A DNA stretch of 64,000 bases from DATMER01 sp963741305 (GTDB lineage Bacteria > Acidobacteriota > Thermoanaerobaculia > Multivoradales > UBA5704), in the NCBI GenBank assembly GCA_963741305.1, contig CAVUHL010000003.1:3906001-3970000 (forward strand), given 5' to 3'. Shown here in pieces: positions 9,701 through 17,500 of the stretch (its first letter is position 1; the number at the start of each line of letters is the position of its first letter). The position numbers were made by a program, and so were the translations under genes. The notes below the pieces were generated by a model. The model was not told the origin of the DNA. It made no database searches and saw only the letters and a list, made by a program, of their open reading frames with translations.

Positions 9701-10826
9701 CGATCTGGCCGTGGGCAATCCGATCACGGCGGAAGGCATCCTCCTGGGCGCCGCCATCGGCCTAGGTGCTGCGGGTGCGCCGGCCGCACTCGCAGGTCTG
9801 AAGAATCTGGGTGGCAGGATCAGGACTGGCCTGCGCGGCCGTCTGGGAGGCCTCCAGCCCAGAGCGGGCGCGGCGGCGGGAGCAGCTCCGACACCACCAC
9901 GGGTCCAACCTTCGGCCAAGCCGGACGTACCCTCGGGTCCGCATCCTCCGACCGCCGGAGCGCCGCCTTCGCCACGCCGCCCAGCGGCTCCAGAGCCCGA
10001 AGTTCCTCCGCGCCCGCGCGGCGACGCCGAGCCGGCCCCCAGTACTCCGGACGAAGCCGGCCGGCGTGTAGCACGGGAGACCATGGAAGAAGCAGGCGAG
10101 GACGCCGCTGCGGCAACCAGGCGAGCGGGCGCGGACACGCCAGAGGGGGCTCCGCCTCGGCGGCATCCCGACGAGCCGGATGAAGCCGGCCAGCGGCAAG
10201 GACGAGAGGCGGCAGAAGAGGCGACCGAGGATGCTGCGGCCAGAGCAGCCGAGGAGCCCGTAGCCATGGCAGCGGCGCGCCATATCGCAGAAGTCAACGA
10301 TGCCTTGAATACACCGGTCGCCGCCGTTGTGGCCCTCCTCACGGCTCTCAAGCAGAGATTCCGCTGGATCCGCCGGTTCGTTGCCGAACCCAAACAGGGC
10401 ATTGGCCGCTATACCATCTGGTTGATCGCAAGCCAGATAAGGGTCGATGATTACCAGGAGGAAAACCTCGACGAGTCACAGGGGGAAGGGCCAAGCCTCT
10501 CACCTGAGCCTACTAGGATTACACCAGGCAGTCTCCCGGTGGACGAGGAGAGGGCAGTCCTACAGACCCTCCAACACATTGACACGGGAATGACGCCAAC
10601 TGGGCCCTTAGCGAAGAAGTGGGGTACTACTTTCAGGAACAACGCGGGAGATCTCCCAGGTACTCCAGGTGCTGGAGGTTATCTGGAGTATCGGGTGGCT
10701 CCTCCGGCAGGAACGTCATCGGCAGGTGTTCGCAGGATCGTGAAGGACGTCTCGACTGGCCGTCTATATTACACTTGGACCCACTACGGCGATACCGGCC
10801 ATCCTGCATTTGTTCGAATCAGATGA
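6747..10826 (+). CDS. eCIS-associated polymorphic toxin with C-terminal guanyl-specific RNase (barnase/T1 class) domain
   Basis: 1359 aa. An N-terminal disordered region contains 'LMTGMQRAVGNARAGRM' (residues about 77-94), the 'QRAvGN' signature common near the N-terminus of eCIS-associated cargo. Next come a Pro/Glu/Ala-rich linker (about 95-350), a long helical region (about 370-870), a glycine-rich hydrophobic segment with at least one strong membrane-type stretch (KILLVVVVVIAVALV, about 885) and a second disordered linker. The last 75 residues match the RNase N1/T1/barnase fold: 'WGTTFRNNAGDLPG', 'GGYLEYRV', 'GVRRIV', 'LYYTWTHYG', 'AFVRIR'. The general-base Glu, Arg and His of that family are all present. 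A barstar-like gene follows 9 bp later. Expected activity is RNA cleavage in a target cell after delivery. The start has only a weak ribosome-binding site. Confidence 0.85.
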   Translation: MAKTKARDKIRDRPSASTGIERRPEPAEREPRSGPQPAAPIRAAAPPLPPSNGEPAPARAAGVLGFEDQGGAGRARLMTGMQRAVGNARAGRMVAETPPLPSPASQEREPEAPEGAQAYSLGFQPQVGESSKPPSPEGAAATAGDAAPAAAAPAVEPEATAEEGTEAPPPPQPLSEPAPEALADGAALPEAADKQALEGSAKETSVSAADIAAELSSNELSGDPSEPSSESAQENGPVEAEVVLPEPVTAEPTAEPEPTTAEAPAEEIQLPSEAAGLEAPTQAAAEEEATLEAAIPEGAQGETTEAAVEAEGTAEGGAAATEATGATAGPAAERDSARTDRGQAGARVMATSAQLASLGATPVSFAPRAEESSRQAGTARGGRERRSAVEALAGQFLARNAGLVQNLLAYGEIAPPRILAVAGAAQSGIQEAIDRNRAMVLEAIAAERGRVQAAAEDAKATILEQHQLTIDSLGATWSAARDSLRTAHDEAAALLDPLATEQQTTIEGIYDRYAGRFREVGTEVGNEAVAIGHRRSQAYLGRRNGENDLLDGPLHDNRLEASSDAANQVAEAFREQIVAAGEQQASLLAETRAADLANIGSALERSREILQSQLDQALTAIDDAETQSVAGADSTRDQLLITIDGNCDATFSQLDQMEAIQVARLDEYGQRQSLALEADAEQAIASVLEGVAQAATTLQSALQGFVESARATEAPEESALQALLADAQMKVDAMAAGLAQQTEDGIGASEQGVAAGAEQSVQALDELGASGVDEVLAVGYNFTDALTEMDASASASFAEMRDTVLASASEMVTSAQEGFLAVSDELRASFADTGVQLEERFDTLANDLRESLRHEGLADIEAQITQHADEAAAQVQPRWKSVLKILLVVVVVIAVALVTAGAGFGLLGTLALGTALGAASGAVIQIGNNLIDGKKTFDGVLKAAAVGAIGGLFGGLGAAAGAAVANVGLKIGLELGLDALGGVLGDLAVGNPITAEGILLGAAIGLGAAGAPAALAGLKNLGGRIRTGLRGRLGGLQPRAGAAAGAAPTPPRVQPSAKPDVPSGPHPPTAGAPPSPRRPAAPEPEVPPRPRGDAEPAPSTPDEAGRRVARETMEEAGEDAAAATRRAGADTPEGAPPRRHPDEPDEAGQRQGREAAEEATEDAAARAAEEPVAMAAARHIAEVNDALNTPVAAVVALLTALKQRFRWIRRFVAEPKQGIGRYTIWLIASQIRVDDYQEENLDESQGEGPSLSPEPTRITPGSLPVDEERAVLQTLQHIDTGMTPTGPLAKKWGTTFRNNAGDLPGTPGAGGYLEYRVAPPAGTSSAGVRRIVKDVSTGRLYYTWTHYGDTGHPAFVRIR
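7027..7172. repeat. Interspersed repeat cluster inserted in the toxin's N-terminal linker
   Basis: Two hairpin-forming units lie side by side: 'CTCCCCTGCTTCGCAGGAG' (about 7050-7068) and a longer element holding 'CAGGCATATAGCCTGGGG', 'TTTCAACCCCAGGTGGG' and 'CCCTGAAGGGGC' (about 7074-7172). Sequences of this type are normally intergenic in GC-rich genomes. Here they are read through in frame as 'GAQAYSLGFQPQVG' and flanking residues, directly after the QRAVGN motif. Confidence 0.65.
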
Positions 10827-10835
10827 GGGCTTGCT

Positions 10836-11261
10836 ATGGACCATTTACCTCTGCTGTCTTGTATTTCGATGGACGATGCAGGTCGTCTGAAGGCCTTCTT
10901 GCGCGATCAACGCTTTCGCCTAGTCGAGCTGGATGGCAGCTCAGTTGATGATGCAGAGTCCTTCTTTAAAAAGGTCAAGAGCTTACTCCCTCTAGACCCC
11001 CCGATCAGCGGTGCCGTCAACTGGGACGCATTAAGTGACTCCTTGTGGGGCGGGCTCGATGAGCTTCGCGAAGCACGCGTTGCGCTGCTGTGGTTGCACG
11101 CGGAGAAAATGCTCCATCACGGCCTCTGCGATTTACTTTCCGCTGTGGATTGCCTGCAAAGCGTCGCCAGAAGTTTCAACGATAATGCCGGCTCTAATCG
11201 AATAGAGCTCCTCATCTTCCTTTTGGGCACAGGACCCAACTTCAGTCCTTTCGATCACTAG
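10836..11261 (+). CDS. Barstar-like immunity protein
   Basis: 141 aa; ATG at 10836, 9 bp after the toxin stop; ATG at 10869 is an alternative start. The core 'LVELDGSSVDDAESFFKKV' followed by 'AVNWDALSDSLWGGLDEL' matches the barstar pattern, in which 'NLDALWDCL' carries the two Asp residues that plug the barnase active site. Both Asp are conserved here (NWDAL, LSDSL). The hydrophobic strand 'VALLWLHAEKML' corresponds to the next barstar strand. It should bind and block the RNase domain of the preceding gene. The gene and the toxin tip look visibly less GC-rich than their surroundings, consistent with exchange of toxin-immunity cassettes. Confidence 0.85.
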   Translation: MDHLPLLSCISMDDAGRLKAFLRDQRFRLVELDGSSVDDAESFFKKVKSLLPLDPPISGAVNWDALSDSLWGGLDELREARVALLWLHAEKMLHHGLCDLLSAVDCLQSVARSFNDNAGSNRIELLIFLLGTGPNFSPFDH

Positions 11262-11279
11262 AGTACCGCCATGTCGGCG

Positions 11280-11897
11280 TCATTCCCAGTTCACGACCCG
11301 GGTCTTGGCCACCCTGTCGTGGAGGGTGGCGCGCTCCAGGCCGATGGCGGCGAGATAGTCGATCAGGCCCAGGCCGGGCGCGATGGCCAGGATCTGCCGC
11401 AGGACCGCGCGGCTCCAGGCCTGCCCGGCGGTGATGTCGCCCCCCTCGGCCGTGACCACCTTGACCCGCATCGCTCTCTTGCCCACCGTCTGCCCGCCGG
11501 AGGCGAGCATCAGGCCCTCGTAGAGGAAGTAAAGGATGCCGACACCCAGGGTCAGCCATCCGGCCGAGAAGGCCGACTCCCTCCGCAGCGCTTCCAGCAT
11601 TCTGTCCTGCGCATGGGCGAGGCTGAGGAGCAGGTACACCAGGACGGCCGGGACCAGGACGGGGAGCGTGACGAGCAGGCCGTCGATGAGGATGGCCGCG
11701 AACCGGCGGCCGAACGAGGCCAGGTCGAGCCCCCGGAAGGCGACGCCCGAGTGCAGGTCGCGCATCGATTCGGCCTTGCAGATCAGGCAGTAAGGCAGCC
11801 CGCCGATCTCGACGATGCAGTCCGGGCAGAAGGCCTCCGTGCACCGCGAGCAACAAGCCAACCGGTCTTCGACAAGCGGATGGTCCTTGCAGGGCAT
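11280..11897 (-). CDS. RDD-family membrane protein with N-terminal zinc-finger (B-box-like)
   Basis: 205 aa; ATG at 11897 preceded by GAGGAGG. The first 45 residues hold a Cys/His cluster (C3, H6, 'CCSRC', 'FCPDC', 'YCLIC') like a B-box or double zinc ribbon. An RDD domain follows: 'GLDLASFGRRFAAILIDGLL', transmembrane helices around residues 70-95 and 120-145, then 'GGQTVGKRAMRVKVV' and a C-terminal amphipathic part. RDD proteins are integral membrane proteins of mostly unknown function, some linked to ion transport. It is convergent with the barstar-like gene, 18 bp apart, and probably independent of it. Confidence 0.85.
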   Translation of the reverse strand: MPCKDHPLVEDRLACCSRCTEAFCPDCIVEIGGLPYCLICKAESMRDLHSGVAFRGLDLASFGRRFAAILIDGLLVTLPVLVPAVLVYLLLSLAHAQDRMLEALRRESAFSAGWLTLGVGILYFLYEGLMLASGGQTVGKRAMRVKVVTAEGGDITAGQAWSRAVLRQILAIAPGLGLIDYLAAIGLERATLHDRVAKTRVVNWE

Positions 11898-12103
11898 GGC
11901 GCCTCCTCGACGGGCTGCGGATCAGGAACCGGCGCCGATTCTATCCAAGCGCACGGCCCGAGCGCGTGAAAGGCTCGAGGTTGCGGGGGCGCTGGGCTTC
12001 GGCGACCACCCGCTTACCAACCAAATCCGGCCCGCAATTGACGGCCCCGGCGCGGGCATGGGATCATTCCGGCACTCAATCCGGCTTCAGAAAGGGGGAT
12101 GGC

Positions 12104-12454
12104 GTGTCTCGGGAGAACTATGTGAACACCGTCGAGTCGTGGAGGCTGCTCATCGATCCGATGGACGAGCAGGAGGCGACAGCCGTGGACATCAGGCAGC
12201 AACGGGCCGAGCTCCAAGCCATGCACAAACGGGCGAAGGAGCTCGTCCATAAGCGGGCCGAGCTGCAGGCCTCCATGCAGACCGCCACTCGCGAGCTGCA
12301 AGCCACCCTGAAGGATGGGCGCATCGTCGCCAGCTACCTGCGCAAGGCGTTGCAATACCGGCACGGCCGCGACAGCGAGCAACTGGTCCGCTTCGGTATG
12401 CAACCCGCCCGGAGGCGTTCCCGGCGCAAGCGGGAACCTCAGTCCAAGGGTTGA
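12104..12454 (+). CDS. Small coiled-coil protein with basic tail, preceding a tandem array
   Basis: 116 aa from GTG 12104, chosen because AAAGGGGG lies just upstream; the open frame extends to 11966 without a convincing start. A central helical coiled coil ('QQRAELQAMHKRAKELVHKR', then 'RAELQASMQTATRELQATLK') leads to 'YLRKALQYRHGRDSEQLVRF', a 'GMQP' motif and a very basic end (ARRRSRRKREPQ). The basic tail suggests nucleic-acid or ribosome contact, but no family is certain. The 42-bp palindromic array begins 80 bp after its stop on the same strand, so the two may be transcribed together. Confidence 0.65.
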   Translation: MSRENYVNTVESWRLLIDPMDEQEATAVDIRQQRAELQAMHKRAKELVHKRAELQASMQTATRELQATLKDGRIVASYLRKALQYRHGRDSEQLVRFGMQPARRRSRRKREPQSKG

Positions 12455-12533
12455 AGCGGCGGGAACCGCCCTTCCAAGCCTTTCGGACGCAGCCCGAGCC
12501 CCTCTCCCGACACCCAAGTCTTCTGCGAATGCC

Positions 12534-12931
12534 AGGAAAGCGCGCTTCCCCGCGCTCCTGATCTTTCCTGAAGACGGGAAAGGCGCTTTCCCGGCGTTCC
12601 GAACGATGTTGACGACGGGAAAGCGGCTTTCCCGGTGTCCCGAATGATCTGGAACGTCGGGAAAGCGGCTTTCCCGACAACCGGAGAGATTCACGACACC
12701 GGGAAAGCGCCTTTCCCGACAAGAGAAGAGACTTGCAAGACCGGGAAAGCGGCTTTCCCGACAATCCGGATGACTTGGAACATCGGGAAAGAGGCTTTCC
12801 CGACAACCGGAGAGATTCAAGGCACCGGGAAAACGCCTTTCCCGACAAGAGAAGAGACTTGCAAGACCGGGAAAACGGCTTTCCCGACGGTCCGGATGAC
12901 TTGGAACATCAGGAAAGAGGCTTTCCCGACG
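12534..12931. repeat. Tandem array of palindromes, 42-bp (2 x 21) period, ten units
   Basis: Units begin at 12534, 12576, 12617, 12659, 12701, 12743, 12785, 12827, 12869 and 12911; one spacing is 41, the rest 42. Each starts with a hairpin like CGGGAAAGCGGCTTTCCCG (8-bp stem, 3-nt loop); the first and last copies are degenerate. The 21-base partner segments cycle through three types (beginning ACCGGAGAGATTC, AGAGAAGAGACTTG and ATCCGGATGACTTGG), giving a 126-bp higher-order repeat seen twice. Loops vary (CGG, CGC, AGG, GCG) and stems co-vary little. The array fills most of the 529-bp gap between the small coiled-coil gene and the convergent gene at 13187. Open frames through it are a by-product of the 21-base period. 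Confidence 0.95.
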
Positions 12932-12983
12932 ATCAAAGCCAACCTTTCCGCCCCTTACCTCGTGCGCGAGGCTTCGCAGGCAT

Positions 12984-13187
12984 TTACCGAGGTGGGGACG
13001 CCGGCTTGCCGTCACCATCTGCTTCTCGGGTGGACGGCGGCTCGCAAAGCAGGAACACTCCATGGGTCCAGGGTGGATCGAAGTCGTTCGTCGCCTGCGC
13101 GAGATCGAACCAGAGATCCCAGGCGAGATCCAACTCCTCGGGAGTCATGTCTTTCAGATTGAGGTCGTCTTCGCTCAACAACTCCAT
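12984..13187 (-). CDS. Small acidic protein, unknown function
   Basis: 67 aa; ATG at 13187, three bases after the stop of the nucleotidyltransferase-like gene and clearly its operon partner. The N-terminal 45 residues are acidic and helical ('MTPEELDLAWDLWFDLAQAT') with a conserved-looking 'THGVF' end; the last 20 residues are polar and probably disordered. No family is recognised. An acidic partner beside a nucleotidyltransferase-like protein could be a regulator or antitoxin, but this is speculation from size, charge and position. Confidence 0.6.
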   Translation of the reverse strand: MELLSEDDLNLKDMTPEELDLAWDLWFDLAQATNDFDPPWTHGVFLLCEPPSTREADGDGKPASPPR

Positions 13188-13190
13188 GGC

Positions 13191-13973
13191 TCAACTCTCC
13201 CGGGAGAAAGGATCAGGTGGAAGCCGGCGCTCGGCGAGCTCGCAGACTTGCCGATGTCCTTCCAAGAGGTCCAGCCCTCCGAGGTCCGCCGCCTGAAACT
13301 CCCGCATGTAGGGTTCCGCGGCCCGGCGATAGGTTTCCAGCCGTGCGCGGTCCTCTTGCTGAAGGCGGTCCGCTTCCCGCGCCAGTTCGACCACCACATC
13401 TTCGCGCGAGCCGCCGGCGAGGGCAATCCGGACCGGCCGGCGTTCCGAGCCTTTCCCGTGAAGAGGAGCGAGGGCAAGGACCCGATCGGGGTCGGTCGTC
13501 CATGCGATCTCCCGCTCCGGCGGGAGCAGGCGGGCCAACTCGCCGATCACGGGGTAATCCTTCGCCCTCTGCGTTTGCTTCATGCGGATGAGGGGCTCGA
13601 TCCCCACCACCTGCATCGCCTCGCCTTGCGGACGGAACAGAGTGGCAAGCTCATCGGGCCGGATACGAGGCGGACGCGTCACGAAGTCGCAGCGAATCCG
13701 CCGGCCCTGCGGATCGAAAAGCTCGAAGTGGCTCGACCAGCCGCCGGCAAGCCAGCGGATGTCGAGCGGAGCACCGGGGCGATAGTGGGCGCCATGGCTC
13801 GTGAGCACGTCGAGCGCCCGCCGGCACGCCTCGGGAGTCTCTCGCAGGATCCAATCGCCGTCCTTGCTCATCAGGGTGATCCGGTAGAAGACCACCGCCT
13901 GACCGGAGGCGAGCACCGCAATGGGACCCTCCGCGTTGAGCTCCTCGGTCAGATCGAAGTAGAGGTTCCTCAT
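13191..13973 (-). CDS. Nucleotidyltransferase-like hypothetical protein
   Basis: 260 aa. Features suggest a nucleotidyltransferase-type fold: 'GPIAVLASGQAVVFYRI' near the N-terminus, 'WLAGGWSSHFELFDPQGRRI' and 'RCDFVT' around residues 95-118, then 'IEPLIRMKQTQRAKDYPVIG' (about 145-165), which resembles the stretch seen in many AbiEii/DUF-type nucleotidyltransferase relatives. The canonical GS-x9-DxD pattern is not clean, so catalysis is uncertain. The C-terminal third is helical and charged. The ATG lies 7 bases from a TATAGT box, suggesting a leaderless transcript. It forms an operon with the small acidic gene downstream. Confidence 0.55.
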   Translation of the reverse strand: MRNLYFDLTEELNAEGPIAVLASGQAVVFYRITLMSKDGDWILRETPEACRRALDVLTSHGAHYRPGAPLDIRWLAGGWSSHFELFDPQGRRIRCDFVTRPPRIRPDELATLFRPQGEAMQVVGIEPLIRMKQTQRAKDYPVIGELARLLPPEREIAWTTDPDRVLALAPLHGKGSERRPVRIALAGGSREDVVVELAREADRLQQEDRARLETYRRAAEPYMREFQAADLGGLDLLEGHRQVCELAERRLPPDPFSRES

Positions 13974-13980
13974 CGGGTCG

Positions 13981-13986
13981 ACTATA
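13981..13986 (-). promoter_or_regulatory. Candidate -10 box (TATAGT) for a leaderless transcript
   Basis: On the minus strand TATAGT lies 7 bases before the ATG at 13973 and no Shine-Dalgarno sequence intervenes. This spacing is that of a leaderless mRNA. Confidence 0.45.
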
Positions 13987-13995
13987 GCCCGGCAG

Positions 13996-14526
13996 TCAGC
14001 GCAACGGTCTCCCCTGCAGTTCAGCCTTGGGTCCGGGAGCGCTCGCGGGGGCAGGCGCCGGCTTGTAGAGCGTCACCAGGCATCCACCTAGCGCGGCGAG
14101 CAGCAGGCCGACGTAGAACGGCCAGCGGATCGCCCCCCAGCCTCCCTGCGGCGGGTGGAGGATCAGCGAGTAGAGGGCATTGACGATCGGCGCGCCGCCG
14201 AAGACGATCGACATCACCACCGGCGGCGTGCCCTTGGCTCCGAAGGCCAGAAGGACACAGAAGGCCCCGATCGCTCCCACGGTGCCGGCGAAGAGAGACC
14301 AGAGTGCTCCTTTCATGGGGAACGCCCAGGTGGCACCCTGGAGCTTCAGGACGAGGAGCGGCGCGAGCACCGCCGTCAGGAAGTACGCCAGACCCACGAA
14401 GAGGAAGGCCTTGTAACGCCCATTCACCGGATCGGCCATGTTCATCTGACCGGTGTGGAGGAATGCGCCGTAGAGGCCCCAGGAAATTACGGTCATCAAC
14501 GCGAACACGAGCCAGTTCATTTTCAT
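13996..14526 (-). CDS. DMT/EamA-like integral membrane protein
   Basis: 176 aa from ATG 14526, which overlaps the permease stop (ATGA) and follows GAGGAAC; an in-frame extension upstream lies inside the permease gene. Five hydrophobic segments are visible: 'LVFALMTVISWGLYGAFL', 'FLFVGLAYFLTAVLAPLLVL', 'WSLFAGTVGAIGAFCVLLAF', a segment around 'VMSIVFGGAPIVNALYSLI', and 'FYVGLLLAALGGCLVTLY'. These resemble half of a drug/metabolite transporter (EamA). The N-terminus 'MKMNW' shows that it starts at a membrane helix. Being last in the run with an ABC exporter, it may serve the same pathway; its substrate is unknown. Confidence 0.75.
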   Translation of the reverse strand: MKMNWLVFALMTVISWGLYGAFLHTGQMNMADPVNGRYKAFLFVGLAYFLTAVLAPLLVLKLQGATWAFPMKGALWSLFAGTVGAIGAFCVLLAFGAKGTPPVVMSIVFGGAPIVNALYSLILHPPQGGWGAIRWPFYVGLLLAALGGCLVTLYKPAPAPASAPGPKAELQGRPLR

Positions 14527-17500
14527 CGTTCCTCTTTGAGCACCGGCAGCAACGGCGCCTTGAGCGCGCTCCGCACCGCTGCGGCGCAGGAGACCAGGCC
14601 CACGGCCAGCACGGCCAGGATCGTACCAAGGAGCGGAGCCCACGGGAGCTGGCCTGTCAACCGTGGCGCCACCGCGAGGAGGCCCGAGACCGTCCCGACC
14701 GCCACGCCCAGCAGCAGCAGGAATCCGTTTTCCGCGACAACCATACCGGCGATCCGACTGCGGCGGAAGCCGAAGGCCCTCAGGGTCGCAAGCTCCCCCC
14801 TCCTCTCGATCAGACTGCGCAGCAGGGCGACCCCGAGCCCGAGCGTGCCCAGCAAGAGGCCAAAACCGCCCAACGCCTGGAAGGTCGACAGGTAGGTATC
14901 CTCCACCGCGTGGTAGGAAGCCAGCCGCTCGGCGGTCGTGGAGACGTCGAAGCCGTAGCGGCTCAACGCCTCTTCCAGGGCTTGCGCCGACTCCGGGGGG
15001 CCGTCGATCAGGAAGAAGGATTTCCGCGCGAGGCTCGGGAAGTGGCGCAGGAGCGCCGCCTCGGAGACCAGCACCTCGCTCTGGAACAGGCTCCGCTCCA
15101 GCAGCCCGACCAGCCGGAGCCGCACTGGCTGGCCGGATTCGTCTTCCATGGTGAGCTCGTCGCCAATCCCGAGCTTGAGGATCCAGGTGGCGGAGTTGGC
15201 GTCCGCGACCGCCGGGATCACTCCCGGCCCGAGGTCTGATTTCAAGGCGTCCATGCCGGGGAAGGAGGGCGGCATGCCCAACAACCGCGGCCGGTTGGGC
15301 CGAAAAAGATTGAGGCAGCTCACGTCATCGCCCGGCAGCGTGTACAGGGAGAGGATGGAGACGCCCTCGAGCCCTGCCTCCTTCGCCGGGTCTTGGACCA
15401 CGGGCACGGCGGACTCGGCGTACAGCGGGAACTCGGCCTCCCCGTCTCCCGCCTCCCGGCGGTTCGCGGCCACGGTCACCAGGACGAAACAGGCGCAGGC
15501 GACCAGCGCGACGGATAGCAAGCTGCGGCCCGGACTCGCCGCGCCGTTGCGCGCGGCCATGCCGGTCAGGGTCAGGTGGCGTGCGGGCCGGGGCCGGCGG
15601 AGCCAGAGCGACACCAGGGCGAGGCCGCAGACGAGCAGCGAAGAGCCGATGCCCATCCACAAGGCCGGGGATTGCACCTTCCAGGAAAGAGCCAGCAGCA
15701 CCACGGCGACGAAAGCGGCCCCGGGCGCGAGACGGCGCGCGAGGCGGCCTCCCTTCGAAGGCATGGCGGTCGAGCCGGCGAGGAGGGCGGGCGCCGGCAG
15801 CTTCGAAAGCCTGCGGACCGTCCAGGCGATCGCGAGCAGGACCGTCAGGACCGAGGCCGCCCATCCGATGGCGAGGCTCGCGGGGTGGGCGTGCAGGAAC
15901 AGGTGAGGCGTGCCCACGGCCGGAAGCCACCAGCTCCGCAGTCCTGCCATGAGAAGCCAGGCGTACCCCACGGCACCCGCGAGGCCCAGGAGCGATCCGA
16001 GGCCGGCCAGCACGGCGCCCTCGGCGAGTAGCCGGCGGCGGACCTTGGAAATCGGGTAGCCCACGGCCAGCAGCAGCCCCAGCTCCCCAGCGCGCCGCTC
16101 CACCGATAGGCTGAACAGCAGCCCCACGAGCATCACGGCCGAGAGGATCAGGAAGAAGCTGAACGCCAGGAACAGGCCGGCGAAATCTGTCGATCCCTCC
16201 GCTGCGGTGAGCCCTTCCCGCTTCACCGGCTGGAACACCAACCCGAACGGCTCCAGGGGCACCTTCCGCGGAAGCTCGCGGCGGAGGCTCTCTTCCATCT
16301 GAAGCGGAACGCGGACGGCGGTCAGATCCCCGAAGCGCGTGCTCCAGAGCCGCCGGGCGGTCTCCAGGGAGACGAACGCCTTGGGCGCGGCGCCATAGGT
16401 ATCCCAATACTCCTCGTCCTTGGGACGGATGACGTCGAGGTCGACCGGGAACGGCGGGTCCCAGGCCGACATGTCCTCCGTGTTCTCGATGCCCGGGAAC
16501 GCGGGAGTGAGCGAGCGGTCCGCACCGAGGCCGGACATCTCCAGGATGCCACGCAGCCGCAGCGTGGTTTTCCGCTCCACCAGCCCGCCCCCGGGAGCCA
16601 TCACGAGGTAGCTCATCTCAACCGGATCGCCGGGCCGGGCCTGGAGGTCGTCGGCGGCCCAGCGGTTCAACAGGATCTCTCCGTCTCCCACATCCAGGCT
16701 GGAGACACCAGCCACCATGGAGTAAGGCAGCAGCCGCTCCCCCATCCGCAGCCCGGTGGCGAGGTAGGTGAAGATCCGGGTGGAGGGAGTGTCCCCGATC
16801 TCTTTCGAGACGGCCGGATCGAGGTAGAACTCCTCGCTTTCGAGGGAGACGTGGCGCTCGCCTCGGACGAGGCGGAGGCTGAGGTCTTCCAACCGGAGAA
16901 GAGCCCTCACCCCCGACCCCTCTCCCGGTCCCCCGAGCACGCCCTCCCCGGTAGAGGGGCGCCCCCTCCCACCCAAAACACTCCCCTCCCGGCTGTTGTC
17001 AGTCTCCCCCTCTCCCGGGGCGGGTGTGCTCGGGGGACCGGGAGAGGGGGCCGGGGGGTGAGGGCCCACCACCATCGCATTCACCTCCCCCGCCCGCTCG
17101 GCCGCGAGTTGCAGATCCTTGAGCGGCACGAAGGCCGTGCGCGGCTGGGACTGGTGGGCAGCCAAGCCGAAGCTGCCCAGACCGCTGCCGATACCGCGCT
17201 CCGGCAGCACCCTTGCCACGGTGAAGCGGCGGGTGGAGAGCACGTCGTCCGACTCCCTCTCGCCGAGCAGGGTCTCGCTGGGGATCTCCCCCGGCCGCTC
17301 GAAGGAGAGGAGGACATCCTCGCCGGGCCGGACGCCCAGCTCGCGCTGGAGCGGCTCGTTGAGGACGACCGGCGGGAAGATGCTGGTGCCGGTCAGCTCG
17401 GGGATGTCGGTCCCGTGCAGCTCGGCGAAGCGGCCGTCGATGCCATAGATCGCAACTCCCGCGGCCCTCGCTCCGCTCTCCCCATGTACCGCGGTTCCCC

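Noticed and set aside
12534..12931. CRISPR array
   Set aside because: The units themselves are palindromic, the intervening segments recur in a 126-bp cycle instead of being unique spacers, and no cas genes are near.
12014..13162. Overlapping open frames with 7- and 14-residue repeats through the 42-bp array
   Set aside because: A period divisible by three keeps all frames open; there is no convincing start or domain.
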